From positions 7,544 to 71,543 of the forward strand of contig DASQMC010000079.1 of assembly GCA_035645695.1 (NCBI GenBank): a stretch of 64,000 bases of DNA, in the 5' to 3' direction. Shown here in pieces: positions 27,371 through 36,904 of this stretch (its first letter is position 1; each line of letters opens with the position of its first letter). Both the position numbers and the translations under genes were made by a program. The notes beneath the pieces are model-generated. The model was not told the DNA's origin. It was given only the letters and a program-made list of their open reading frames with translations, and ran no database searches. The stretch is from JAIVJZ01 sp035645695. Its GTDB lineage: Bacteria > Acidobacteriota > Blastocatellia > Pyrinomonadales > Pyrinomonadaceae.

Positions 27371-29785
27371 TTAGAATCTGAAGCGCACTCCGCCCTGTAG
27401 GGTGGAGTACTTCACATTCGTGCCGGGCGTGAAGACGTTGTGGAAATTGTACGAGCCTTCGACGGCGAAGGTCGGAGTGACGTTGAATTGCAAGCCGCCG
27501 CCGAGGTTCAGGCCGCCGCGCGTGTCGCCGCCCCCGAGGCCGCCGAAATCGAAGTGATACGCGCCGCCGCCGCCGTTGAGAAACGGCCTGACTGAACCGC
27601 TCCCGCCGAAGACTTTGACGTTGCCGGAGAACTGGTGCACGTTGAGGTCTTCGACGGAGACGACGCCGAAGTCTTCGCCGCGAAAGCGATTGAAGTTGTA
27701 CAACGCTTCGAGCGAGACCCGATTGTTCAGACGGTATTCGAGGTCGATACCGAAGTTCGGCCCCGTGCTGAACACGTCGCCGAATTCGGCATGCGGAATG
27801 CTCGCGCCCGCGTGCAAACTCAGCCCCCAGCGTTTCTCGTCGGCGTCGGCGGGAATCGAGCCGCCACCACCGCCGCCGCCCGTGCCGCCGCCCGTGCCGC
27901 CGCCCGTGCCGCCGCCGCCCGTGCCGCCGCCCGTGCCGCCGCCCGTGCCGCCGCCGCCCGTGCCGCCGCCGGGTTCAATCGCCTCAATCGTCGTCTTGAT
28001 TTTGACGGCTCCGTTGTGCGGCACGCCGACGCGATAGAAGTTGGGCGCGAGTTGCTCGGCTCCGGTGAGGCTGTGTCTCCAACCTTCGAGAGCGCCCTTG
28101 TGCGTGACGTAATAGCCAAACGAATTTTGCGGCTCAAGGATGGTGAAGGCCGTTCCGTTCCTCGTTATGCGCCTGCCAGTATCGTGGTAGGCGTGCACGC
28201 GATAGGTCGGCATGAACGGGTCGAGTTCGCCGGTAATGTCGCCGCCCGGCCTGTTGCCCGGCATGGTCGATGCGCTGCCCCCTATAGCGGTCGCACTGCC
28301 TCTCGCCGGGTCGCGATCATCCTGACCGACTTTCGACGGCATGTTCGCCGTCTCGACGTAGAGATAGACATCGCGTCGCGGCGTCCCGCCCAGCGCGGGC
28401 AGCCCGACGACGCTGATCTCGGCGTCGCGCTCAAACGTCGAAGCGTTGACGAAGTCCATGTTGCGCACGGCGGTGTCGTTGAGAAACTTCAGGTCGGTGG
28501 TCGATGTCAGTTGCACCAGCATGCACTGGTGCATGGTCTTATCGCCGTCGAGAAACGGCGTTTTCTCCGCCACGTTGAAGGTGAGCGGGAAGGAGATGGT
28601 TCCCTCCGAGGCGTTGTTGATAACGGCCGCGCTCGGCACTTTATCGCCGTTGCGGAGCTTGACCCACAGCCCCGCCGGGTCGCCCGAATCGTTGAGCCCG
28701 ATTTGCGACCCCCAGTTGGCGATATAGTAAGTGGCCTGAATTTGTCCGGCGGGAATCGGCTGGCCGGTGTTGTTGAAAGGTTTCGCGACGAACGTGTTCG
28801 GGCTTTGCAGGTTCATCAGGCTCGTCGGGTTATTGGTCGTCCCGATCTTTCCGCCTTTCAGCGAGACGCCGTCTGTGGGGCATTGCGGGTCGGGCGAGTC
28901 GGCGGTTCCGTTCGTCAGCCGCATCTCTTCCCACGTGCTGGTTTCAGGGAATTGATCTTCGCCCTCGCCGTTCACGCCGATGTCGGCCGCCGATTGCGGG
29001 AATTTATAGACGATGTAGGCGTCGCCCATCGCAGGCATGACGCGCAGTTCATACCACATGCGAAACGTGGACGGGATGTTCAGCCCGTTTGCGAGTCCTG
29101 AATTGCTGAACGGGATCATCATTTCCACCGCCCACGAATTGCTCGGATTATTTTGCACCCAGATTCTCGTCCTGCCGGTGAGCCATGCGGGCGTGTTCGC
29201 GCCCACGTAAGCGTCGCCGGGGCTGGCCGCCGGTTTGGTCGAGATGGTCGCGCCGTATTGCGAGGTCGCCAGTCCGGGGGCGGCGTTATTGAGTTGGATG
29301 GAGATGAGTACATCCTCCTGACCGCCGCCGGGGCTGAAGCCGACGAACAGGCGATTGTTCGTGTTAACGGCAAGACTCGGCGCGACCTTCACGTTCCAGG
29401 ACAGGTAGAGGCCGGTGGCCGCGCCCGCGTTCGAGTGCAGGACGCGGAACGCGACGTGCTCGGCCGTGCCCGTACCGCGCGTGTAATTGGCGGCTCCGCG
29501 CCAGCGCGGGTCGTCGAGCCGGTTGCTGAATCTATCCGGCGCGTTTGGCGACGCTCCCATGTTCCACCAGTTCGGCGGCGCGCTTTGTCCGGGGACGCCG
29601 ATGGCGCGCGGCACGCAGGTCGTGGCGGCCTCGATGGTCTGGCTGAATAAGCCTGCGCAGAAGACCGCTACGAAGACTGCGTAACCGATGCGGCCGATGC
29701 GGCCGAAGTGCGGAAGGCGACGGCGGCGCGCGTGGGCAAGAGATGTTGAAGGCGCGGTTTGCGTGTGGCGGGTGCTGAAATTCAT
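27371..29785 (-). CDS. Exported protein with C-terminal outer-membrane beta-barrel inside the CIS operon
   Basis: 804 aa. The N-terminus is long and basic, followed by a hydrophobic signal segment (about 32-53, ending IEAAT). Residues about 55-610 are beta-rich, with an N-terminal stretch reminiscent of CBM9-like folds and later Ig-like segments. A Gly/Thr linker (about 610-645, repeated GGGTGG) leads to an OmpA-type eight-stranded barrel (about 650-804) ending in Phe, as outer-membrane proteins do. The ATG is preceded by AAGGAGATACGAA. The barrel should sit in the outer membrane and display or anchor the rest in the periplasm or outside. Neighbours on both sides are CIS genes. Its role there, as anchor or gate, is inference. 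Confidence 0.8.
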   Translation of the reverse strand: MNFSTRHTQTAPSTSLAHARRRRLPHFGRIGRIGYAVFVAVFCAGLFSQTIEAATTCVPRAIGVPGQSAPPNWWNMGASPNAPDRFSNRLDDPRWRGAANYTRGTGTAEHVAFRVLHSNAGAATGLYLSWNVKVAPSLAVNTNNRLFVGFSPGGGQEDVLISIQLNNAAPGLATSQYGATISTKPAASPGDAYVGANTPAWLTGRTRIWVQNNPSNSWAVEMMIPFSNSGLANGLNIPSTFRMWYELRVMPAMGDAYIVYKFPQSAADIGVNGEGEDQFPETSTWEEMRLTNGTADSPDPQCPTDGVSLKGGKIGTTNNPTSLMNLQSPNTFVAKPFNNTGQPIPAGQIQATYYIANWGSQIGLNDSGDPAGLWVKLRNGDKVPSAAVINNASEGTISFPLTFNVAEKTPFLDGDKTMHQCMLVQLTSTTDLKFLNDTAVRNMDFVNASTFERDAEISVVGLPALGGTPRRDVYLYVETANMPSKVGQDDRDPARGSATAIGGSASTMPGNRPGGDITGELDPFMPTYRVHAYHDTGRRITRNGTAFTILEPQNSFGYYVTHKGALEGWRHSLTGAEQLAPNFYRVGVPHNGAVKIKTTIEAIEPGGGTGGGGTGGGTGGGTGGGGTGGGTGGGTGGGGGGGSIPADADEKRWGLSLHAGASIPHAEFGDVFSTGPNFGIDLEYRLNNRVSLEALYNFNRFRGEDFGVVSVEDLNVHQFSGNVKVFGGSGSVRPFLNGGGGAYHFDFGGLGGGDTRGGLNLGGGLQFNVTPTFAVEGSYNFHNVFTPGTNVKYSTLQGGVRFRF

Positions 29786-29865
29786 TTCGTATCTCCTTAT
29801 CAGGCTGTGAGGTCAACGGCAATGATCCTCTTGGAATGCGGACGGTCGGGTGCGGCCAACGTCCG

Positions 29866-31113
29866 CTAGGCTTGCGCCGGCAGTTTCAGTAATAAGCTCA
29901 GCGTCCGTTTGAGCGAGGAGCCCTGTCGTTGAAGTTGGATTTCGACTTTGGCCTGCGCCGTGGCGGCTTCGAGCGCCTTGATGCTGATTCGCAAAGGCTT
30001 CGTCGCCTCGCCCGAATTATCGAAATCCTCCTTCTTGATCTCGAACGGGTTCGGAACAGTTTGTGTGCTGACGGTGGCCGTCCAACCCGAGCCGGACGTG
30101 ATCTTGGCGGTCACGTCGTATATGCCGACGGCCTGAATGACGGCCGTGGGGTTGACGCGCGCGACCTGATTAGTCTGCGCCGTAGATTTCTGCAAGGTGA
30201 TGGTCGGCGGCGCGGTGGAGTTGTTCACACTCCCGGCCGAGACGGGGATGAATTCGATAGCCGGGGTTTGCCCCCCCGTGTTGAGGAGCAGGTTGGTTGC
30301 GGGGTCGGGCGGATCGATGGCCTGCCCGACGGTAAATTCCGCGGCGCCGCCCGTCGTGCCGCCGACTTTGCCCGACGAGGCCGAGACTTTCAACCCGAAT
30401 TTCTGCCCGTTCGTGTTCGGCGGGACGGCCTTGATTCTGACGAAGAAGGTTTTCGTCTCGTTAACTTCGAGGTGAATCTGGTTGCCCTGCGCCTTGGCCT
30501 TCTGGCTGTTAAGCAACTCGATCTGGCTCTGCCACGGCGCGGGATCATTGACGCCCGTGATCTCCGTCGTGATCGTGAAGTCGGCGGCAAGCGAGGCGCG
30601 CGACTTCAGGCTGTATTCAAAAGTCACGGCGCTGCCGGGGGTGATCGTGAGCGGGTCGGCGGTTTTGAACAGCACATCCACGCCGCCTTCGAGCGAGAGT
30701 TCGACGGGCAGGATCGTCACCACCTTCTGGGCGGACTCGCTGACGTTGCTGACGCGCACCGTAACCTGCTTGCCCTGCGGCGGGAGGTTCGGGATGACGG
30801 GGATGGTGAAGATCAGGTTCTGGTCGTTTGACCCGGCGAGGTAGGTGTCAACCCGCGTGTCTTCGTCGAACGTTACCTCGGTGGCTCCGATCACGAATCC
30901 GAAGTTCTGCCCGGTGATGTGCATTTGTTGATTGACGCGCGGCGGCGGAGAATGCGGCTTTATGTCCGTGATGAAGACCTTGCCGCCCACCGGCCCGATT
31001 GATTCAAGCCCCGCCACTTTCGCCTGCAACGCGTTGATCTCGTCAACGATGCGATTGATGAATTGCGCCGTGATCAGATCGCCCGGCTTTACCTTGTCGA
31101 TTATCTGCGCCAT
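29866..31113 (-). CDS. IPT/TIG-domain protein of the CIS operon
   Basis: 415 aa, no signal peptide. An N-terminal helix (about 1-40, with ITAQFINRIVDEINALQAKV) is coiled-coil-like, as at the trimerising start of many tail-associated proteins. An IPT/TIG immunoglobulin-like domain follows (about 47-125: VFITDIKPHSP, ITGQNFGF), then two or three more Ig-like beta sandwiches to the C-terminus. It may be an outer decoration or fibre-like part of the particle. AGGAGAACGAAG precedes the ATG. It lies between the 442-aa protein and the barrel protein. The fold is fairly clear; the role is inferred. Confidence 0.75.
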   Translation of the reverse strand: MAQIIDKVKPGDLITAQFINRIVDEINALQAKVAGLESIGPVGGKVFITDIKPHSPPPRVNQQMHITGQNFGFVIGATEVTFDEDTRVDTYLAGSNDQNLIFTIPVIPNLPPQGKQVTVRVSNVSESAQKVVTILPVELSLEGGVDVLFKTADPLTITPGSAVTFEYSLKSRASLAADFTITTEITGVNDPAPWQSQIELLNSQKAKAQGNQIHLEVNETKTFFVRIKAVPPNTNGQKFGLKVSASSGKVGGTTGGAAEFTVGQAIDPPDPATNLLLNTGGQTPAIEFIPVSAGSVNNSTAPPTITLQKSTAQTNQVARVNPTAVIQAVGIYDVTAKITSGSGWTATVSTQTVPNPFEIKKEDFDNSGEATKPLRISIKALEAATAQAKVEIQLQRQGSSLKRTLSLLLKLPAQA

Positions 31114-31165
31114 CTTCGTTCTCCTCTCTTCTCGTCCCGGCTGATTCAGCCTTGAGCAGCAAGAC

Positions 31166-32494
31166 TCAGGAATAATTGCTGTAGTTCCAACGAGCCAGGT
31201 TGTAATGCGCGTCTCCGTGATAGGGGACGTGGCCGCTCGTGAAGATCATGTAAGGTTGCGGCGGATCGGCCGCCGCCTGCGCCCCCATGTTTTCTCTCAC
31301 GCGATAGACGCGGAGCACTTCCTTGCCCCCGAGGACGTGCGGCGCATAGTCGAGCGCGGTGCGCAACAGTTCGACCGCCCGCGCGCCTTCCGTGTAGACG
31401 GGCGGGGGATAAATGATGCCCTCGAAAAATTTCAGGTAGTTGAAGCCGACGGGCGAACCGGCGCTGGCGAGCGGCACGATGCCCGCGGGCGGCAGGTAGC
31501 GAAAGTAGGATTTCGCGGCCACGCCTTCCGGGTGCGGATTGTCGCGGCGAATCGCATCCAGATGTTCCTGAAACTGCCGAAACATCGCTTCGGCGTTTGC
31601 GACGCGCCCGTCGTCGAGCGACGGCGACCAGCGATCCGCATCCGGTCGCCCCGAAGGGCGACGCCTCACAGACCACATGTCGGTAAAACCGATGCCGTTC
31701 GCAGTCCAGTAGACGAGCGCGAGCGGCACATCGCAAGGCGTCAACATTCCCTGTTGTTTGAGCGGCGTGGTGAGCTTTGCCCCGGCGCGCGCCGCGTCTT
31801 CGACGAACGGGTCGGCGACGAAACTCTTTCGCCGCGCCTCGCCCGAACAGAGTTGCGCCAGCATGTTTCTGAGAAGCGAGAGGTTGGCCGCGCCGCCCGC
31901 GTTCATCAGGGTTTTGAGTTCGGCGCGCGCGTCGGCCGGGATGGCGGGGTTGGTATCCACGTCCGCGTTGACGAGTTTGAACTGCACTCCCTCGACGGCG
32001 TAGCGGCTGCCGCAGCCCGGACTCGTCAGACCCGTGTTTCCCAAACCGCTCACGGGCGCGCGCTCGTCGTAGCCGGAGGCGGGCGTGATGACGAGCAGGT
32101 AGACGCCCGCACCGGCGACGACGGCCGTCTGCGTCGGCGGCGCGCACGTGGCGAATAGTCCCGCCTCCGCGTTGGCCGCTTCGAGTTCGCGCACGAGCGC
32201 GACTTCCGTATCGAGCGGCAGCGAAAGCGTCTGGCCGTTCTCGTTCAAGGCCATCCCCGCGCTCACGCGCACGACCGCGTTCTTAAGGCCGCCCGCGCCC
32301 GACTGCGGCGCGCTCTCCACCTCAAGGCCGTTGACGACCCCTGCGCCGATGGCTCTTCCGAGTTGCGCATCGCGCGCGCGGTTGGCCTGCTGCTCCTGCC
32401 GCAAATCTTCGGCCGAGAGCAAGCGCCCGTTGAAGAAGTTGGTGTTGCGAATGCCGCCTTCGAGGAAAGGCTCCAGCAGTTCGATTCTGCCCAT
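31166..32494 (-). CDS. CIS baseplate/fibre-associated protein, 442 aa (paralogue of the next upstream gene)
   Basis: The N-terminal 90 residues share a clear pattern with the 485-aa protein encoded just upstream: a Gly then Leu, DLxQE, RD, then IGxGxVNGLxV and a V-x-x-G-x-A-x-x-x-x-G run. The remainder is alpha/beta and differs between the two. No export signal. The conserved block (NFFNGRLLSAEDLRQEQ) is one I associate with eCIS loci, but I know of no assigned function. Co-transcribed with a 23-nt gap. A peripheral baseplate or attachment role is plausible from its position after the wedge proteins. Confidence 0.7.
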   Translation of the reverse strand: MGRIELLEPFLEGGIRNTNFFNGRLLSAEDLRQEQQANRARDAQLGRAIGAGVVNGLEVESAPQSGAGGLKNAVVRVSAGMALNENGQTLSLPLDTEVALVRELEAANAEAGLFATCAPPTQTAVVAGAGVYLLVITPASGYDERAPVSGLGNTGLTSPGCGSRYAVEGVQFKLVNADVDTNPAIPADARAELKTLMNAGGAANLSLLRNMLAQLCSGEARRKSFVADPFVEDAARAGAKLTTPLKQQGMLTPCDVPLALVYWTANGIGFTDMWSVRRRPSGRPDADRWSPSLDDGRVANAEAMFRQFQEHLDAIRRDNPHPEGVAAKSYFRYLPPAGIVPLASAGSPVGFNYLKFFEGIIYPPPVYTEGARAVELLRTALDYAPHVLGGKEVLRVYRVRENMGAQAAADPPQPYMIFTSGHVPYHGDAHYNLARWNYSNYS

Positions 32495-32517
32495 GTCGGA
32501 TTAACCTCTCTCTTGAA

Positions 32518-33975
32518 CTAGATGACGGGCGGCGCGAATGCCGTCACGCGTTGCGGGCTGTCCTGCCCGACGAAGTTGATGTGACGCGCGGCGGCGTGCT
32601 GCGCAAGCGACGCCTCATCCCCGCCTTCCGGCTGTACTTTCATGCCGTCGAGGTTGAAGGCGAACCGGATTAAGCGTGCGTCGGCGGCGAGTTCCACCTC
32701 GAACACGTTTCTCATAGTCGGGACAGGCGCGATGGAGACGACGTTAAGCGGGTCGAGAAAATAGTTCGGCGCGTCGGTTTCCTGCACCGCCATGAGATCG
32801 TCGTGTGTGAAAGAGATGAGCGCGATCTGGTTTTCCGGCGTGTCGAGATGAAACCAGAAACGGAACAGGGGCGCGCCGCCCGTGTCGCGCACGATGGTGA
32901 CGAGCGGGAGCGTCTGCACGCGCGGCCGCGCTACCTCGCCGAAACTGCCGCACGTCAACCACTCCTGCAACATGCGATTGTGAATCAGGTAAGGACGGCG
33001 ATCTTCCAGCACGCGCACGGGCGTCGTCGTGTCGAGCAGCACGTCCGCCGTCAGCGGCACGCGCAGGTCTGCGAGCAGCACACAGTTGTCGTCAGTGACA
33101 GTACCGGAGTCCGAACCGTCCGGCGCGCAAGAGGCCGACTGAGTGTTGAACCGCCGTGGACGCCAGCGCGGGCGAAATTCCGTGACCCACAGGCGAAACG
33201 CGATGCGCCGGAACTCGCAGGCCTGCGCGACGTTGACGCGCATCGGATCGGCGGGCGAAGCGTCGAGCATGAAATCGGGCGGCAACTCGTCGGGCGGCAG
33301 CACGGCCGGGTGCGCTGCGTCGAGCACGGCCGCGATGAAGTCGGCCTCGCTCGTGAGGTTGTTTTCGTCCTCCGTCACGACGAGGTGCTCGTTGAGCCAT
33401 TTGATGAAATCGCGCAGGGCGTCTTCTTCGCGCTGGTCGGGCGTGGGCGGCTTGGCCGCGCGCCGCACGCGCAGTTCGAGTTTGAAGTCGTCGCGCAGGC
33501 GCGAATAGGCCATCGTGTCTTCTTCGCTGCGGCACGGTTCGCCGGGGACGGGCACTTTATCCGTCGGGCATGAGCGATAGCACAAGACGACCGAGAGCAT
33601 GACGGGCGACGCGGGCGGCGTGCCCACTTCATCGCCGACGGCCTTTTTGTTCTTCGCCACGGCCAGCCACTTTCCGAGGTGCGCGCACTGCGCCGTGTTG
33701 ACGTGGACTAATTGCCCGCGCGGCGTGACGGCCGTGCCGGGCGAGACGTTCACTTCGATCTCGCCGTTGGCGTTCGGTGCGACCGTCACACGCAGGCCGT
33801 TCACCGTGCCGTAGCCGATTGAATCGCGCATCATGAGTTGATCGCGCCCGGAGTGGTAAGCGAACTCCTGCGTCAGATCGTCCACGCCGAGCACCATGCC
33901 GTAGGTGTAATTGACGTGCTTGGTCGGATCGCCCGAAGCGCCCGGAGTTGCCATGCGCGATGTGAAGTCTTCCAT
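32518..33975 (-). CDS. CIS baseplate/fibre-associated protein, 485 aa (paralogue pair)
   Basis: The N-terminus (about 20-105) aligns with that of the 442-aa protein (YGMVLGVDDLTQE, then RDSIGYGTVNGLRV and VNVSPGTAV), so the pair arose by duplication followed by divergence of the C-terminal parts. Residues about 105-485 are mixed and contain several Cys (CYRSCPTDK, EPCRSEED), unusual for an intracellular tail protein. No signal peptide. AGGAGAAAAACA stands before the ATG. It follows the Afp12-like wedge gene, where fibre or attachment components are often encoded. Exact role unknown. Confidence 0.7.
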   Translation of the reverse strand: MEDFTSRMATPGASGDPTKHVNYTYGMVLGVDDLTQEFAYHSGRDQLMMRDSIGYGTVNGLRVTVAPNANGEIEVNVSPGTAVTPRGQLVHVNTAQCAHLGKWLAVAKNKKAVGDEVGTPPASPVMLSVVLCYRSCPTDKVPVPGEPCRSEEDTMAYSRLRDDFKLELRVRRAAKPPTPDQREEDALRDFIKWLNEHLVVTEDENNLTSEADFIAAVLDAAHPAVLPPDELPPDFMLDASPADPMRVNVAQACEFRRIAFRLWVTEFRPRWRPRRFNTQSASCAPDGSDSGTVTDDNCVLLADLRVPLTADVLLDTTTPVRVLEDRRPYLIHNRMLQEWLTCGSFGEVARPRVQTLPLVTIVRDTGGAPLFRFWFHLDTPENQIALISFTHDDLMAVQETDAPNYFLDPLNVVSIAPVPTMRNVFEVELAADARLIRFAFNLDGMKVQPEGGDEASLAQHAAARHINFVGQDSPQRVTAFAPPVI

Positions 33976-34060
33976 TGTTTTTCTCCTGCTGCAAAAATGT
34001 CGCCCGCCCCGACGCGCCGCGACCGTCGCCGAAAGAGGGCTGAAGTCCCGGCGGCGGCTC

Positions 34061-36904
34061 TTACCCGCGACCCAAAACGTTCCGCCGCTCGCTCACGTTC
34101 TGCGGGTGTGCGGGCGCGAGATAACTCTCGGCCAGATGCTCCTCGCCGAGCAGCATCGGGCGCATGAGGCCGGGCGCGCGGCTGCCGAGGTCGAGCAGCG
34201 TGTCGTCGCCGAGCCGCACCTCGCCGAGACGAAACATCGCCCAGTAGAACTTGATGTCGAACGTTGTGTGCGCGGGTTTTTCGAGTTCGACGATGCGCCG
34301 CGCGAGTTCGCGCATGCCGCGGTGCGCGGCCGCGTCGAACGTGTCGGTTTGCCGCATCGGCAACAACACCGTGAATTTGTGCGCCGTCCCGCGCATCGCC
34401 AACACGAGCCCCTCGAATTGATACCAGTCGTTCAGCGGTTCGCCGCCCGGCGGCAGGCTCGACGGCAAACTTACGTCGGCAAAGGCGTCGGGCTGCGTCT
34501 TGTAGGCCGCGCCGAGCGCGTCGAGGTGCGGGTAGCGGCGCGCGAGAAAGTTCTCCCAGGCCGCCGCGTCGGCCGCGGTCGCCGAGGGAACGAATCCGAG
34601 CACGGAGCGCGAGAAGGCTTCCCAAGCCTTGCCCGCCGCGCCCCCCGGTCGCCTGACGGGATAAAGCTCGCCGCCCGCGAGACCCAACCTCTCGCGATAA
34701 GACGCGTGCAACGCCTCGCTGCCCTGCGATGGCTGCCAGCGCGTCTCCTGCTCGACCAGACGCGGGGCGAACGCTCCTGTCGGGTCGCCGAAGACCACGC
34801 CCGGCACGCGGCGCGTGCGATACCGCTCGACGACGCGAATGCCGTACGCGCCCGATGAGGCGGCTGATGCGGCCGCTTCGTCCGTGAAAGCTTCGTCCTC
34901 GACGCACTCGTCCGAGACGAGCCTGAGCGCGAGTTCGAGTCCGTGCATCGTGCCGCGATACCGGAAGAAGAACATCGCGTGCCGGATGAACAGCCGCCGC
35001 TTCGCCTCGTTCCACACCGGATCGAGCGCGACGCCGTACCAACCGGCGAGCCATTCGAGCGCGTCGGCGGGCGCGCTCCGCACGTCGAACAATGCCTGCA
35101 CCGCCGCGATCTTATCTTCGAGCGACGTGTACAAGCCTTCGAGATTGGCGAGGAAGCGTTCGAGAAACGAAGCCGATTGATCGTCTTCGCGATAGACGGA
35201 CGGCAGGTAGCGCACGACGTAGGAGAAGCGCGGGTAGTAAGCGCGCAGGGCACGCAGTCTCGGCGTGGCGCGTTCGTTGCCCTCAAGCGTGATCTCCATT
35301 TGCATGTACCGGCCGCGCGCTCGTTGAAAGAGCAGTTCCCAGGTTCCCTTGCCTTCCGCCCTGCGTTTCGCCGCCCCAGCCTTGCTGTCGCCTCCGCCGC
35401 CGTCGCGCGCGCCCGTCGCGTGGTTCGCATAGGGCAACTCCGACCCGTCGCCGCGCAGGTAGAGACGCGGCTCTCGCGACCATTCGGCGAGCGCAAGGTC
35501 GTCCTCGTTATTCGCCGCGCGCGTGCGCACCTCGACGCGCGTGCCCGGCGGGATGCACGCGTCAAACATCAGGCGATGCCACACGCAATCGGGCTCCGCG
35601 CCGTCGAAAGCGCGCGTGTAGAACGTTCCCGTCGCGGCGTAGCGCGGTCGTCGCTGTTCGACGAGCGGAATCCAACGCCCGTCGAAATCGTAGTAAGCCT
35701 GCGTGCCTGCACGCACCAGCCCCTTGCCGCCGAACAGACGCATCGGCAGGTAAGCCGCGACGGGTTCGAGTTTGAGTTGCACGCGCTTGCGCCACTTCAG
35801 GTTGAAGGCGTAACTCTGGTTGCCGTCCGAGGAGACGATGTAGAGGCGGTCGGGTTCGCCCGTCGCGGCGCGGCGCGGGACGAAGGCGAAGTCGTAACCG
35901 ATGAGGCTGAAATCCGCCCGGCTGTCCGCTTCGATCAACTTCAACATCACCTTTGTCGAGCGCGACTGCCCCAGCCGCTTGCCCCCGCGATAGCGATGCA
36001 CGCGCGCAAACTTCCGCCCGGCGCGATAGTCGAGAACGAGCACCGAGCCGTCCGGCAACGCTTCGATGGCGATGGGCTTCGTGATGTAAATCCGTGCGGA
36101 AGTTTTGAGGGTAAGGCGTTGCGGCAAATCGCAGGCGCGAGCGTCGCCCTTCTGCTCCGGGTCGCGCGGCTCGAAGTCCTCGGCCTCCGGCGTCGCGGGC
36201 GCGTAGGCGGCGGGCGGGATGACGTTGAACTGGCGGTCGAGTTCCCAGTAGCGTTTATTCGCGCCGTCGAGTATGAGGACGCCGCCGCCCGAGCGCGCCG
36301 CCATGTCGAGCGGCTCGAACGGCACGCCGCGCGGCCACCACAACTGCTGCGGCGCGCCGCCCGCGTGGAGATCGAAGACCAAAATTCCGGCCGGTTCCAA
36401 CACCCCGGCGACCAGATAATGATCTTCCGTGACGGCGAGCGAGCGCAAAGCGAGTGGCGGGCAGTTCGTCGCGGCGACGGGTTTGAAATCGACCGGCGGC
36501 GCATCGGGCGCGCAAGCGGCGCTGCCTTCGACCGGCCAGAAGATTGTGGTTCGCTTCGTGCCCGCCGAGTTGACGAGAATCTTTCCGGCCGTCTCGTCGA
36601 TCCAGTACCAGTTGCCATAGCGGTCGCGCCCGCCTCCGCGCCGGTTCTCGAAGGCGGGCGGCTTGTCGTCGGGCGCGGCTTCAAACTTGAAGAGGCGCGG
36701 CGGAAGCGTCAACTCGTGTTGCTCGGAGTTCCAGGCGGCGGGCGCGGATCGGGGCGCGATCTTCGTCTCGTTCTGATCGGGCGGCGCGGCATGCCAACGC
36801 TCGCGCAGAAGAGTCGCCCCCGGCGCATCGGTGCATTCGCCCCAATCGTCAAAGCCGAGCAACAGGTGATAGCGCGTTCCGTTGGCGTCCACGTCTCTTA
36901 ACAC
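34061..36904 (-). CDS. Baseplate wedge protein, phage tail protein I-like (Afp12-like), with propeller-like N-terminus
   Basis: 947 aa. Residues about 560-690 match the P2 gpI-type tail domain (TIGR02242-like): YVVRYLPSVYRED, FLERFLANLEGLY and LEWLAGWYGVALDP, then RRLFIRHAMFFFRYRGT. The preceding 500 residues contain repeated beta-blade-like units (GNWYWIDETAGKI, GGVLILDGANKRYWELD, GSVLVLDYRAG), suggesting a propeller. The gene starts at a GTG that overlaps the stop of the J-like gene by 7 nt, so the two are translationally coupled. It should form part of the baseplate wedge linking hub and sheath. The gpI-domain call is firm; the propeller is inferred from repeats. Confidence 0.88.
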   Translation of the reverse strand: MLRDVDANGTRYHLLLGFDDWGECTDAPGATLLRERWHAAPPDQNETKIAPRSAPAAWNSEQHELTLPPRLFKFEAAPDDKPPAFENRRGGGRDRYGNWYWIDETAGKILVNSAGTKRTTIFWPVEGSAACAPDAPPVDFKPVAATNCPPLALRSLAVTEDHYLVAGVLEPAGILVFDLHAGGAPQQLWWPRGVPFEPLDMAARSGGGVLILDGANKRYWELDRQFNVIPPAAYAPATPEAEDFEPRDPEQKGDARACDLPQRLTLKTSARIYITKPIAIEALPDGSVLVLDYRAGRKFARVHRYRGGKRLGQSRSTKVMLKLIEADSRADFSLIGYDFAFVPRRAATGEPDRLYIVSSDGNQSYAFNLKWRKRVQLKLEPVAAYLPMRLFGGKGLVRAGTQAYYDFDGRWIPLVEQRRPRYAATGTFYTRAFDGAEPDCVWHRLMFDACIPPGTRVEVRTRAANNEDDLALAEWSREPRLYLRGDGSELPYANHATGARDGGGGDSKAGAAKRRAEGKGTWELLFQRARGRYMQMEITLEGNERATPRLRALRAYYPRFSYVVRYLPSVYREDDQSASFLERFLANLEGLYTSLEDKIAAVQALFDVRSAPADALEWLAGWYGVALDPVWNEAKRRLFIRHAMFFFRYRGTMHGLELALRLVSDECVEDEAFTDEAAASAASSGAYGIRVVERYRTRRVPGVVFGDPTGAFAPRLVEQETRWQPSQGSEALHASYRERLGLAGGELYPVRRPGGAAGKAWEAFSRSVLGFVPSATAADAAAWENFLARRYPHLDALGAAYKTQPDAFADVSLPSSLPPGGEPLNDWYQFEGLVLAMRGTAHKFTVLLPMRQTDTFDAAAHRGMRELARRIVELEKPAHTTFDIKFYWAMFRLGEVRLGDDTLLDLGSRAPGLMRPMLLGEEHLAESYLAPAHPQNVSERRNVLGRG

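Noticed and set aside
27860..27980. Tandem GC-rich repeat as a non-coding satellite
   Set aside because: It is in frame in the barrel gene and encodes the GGGTGG linker.
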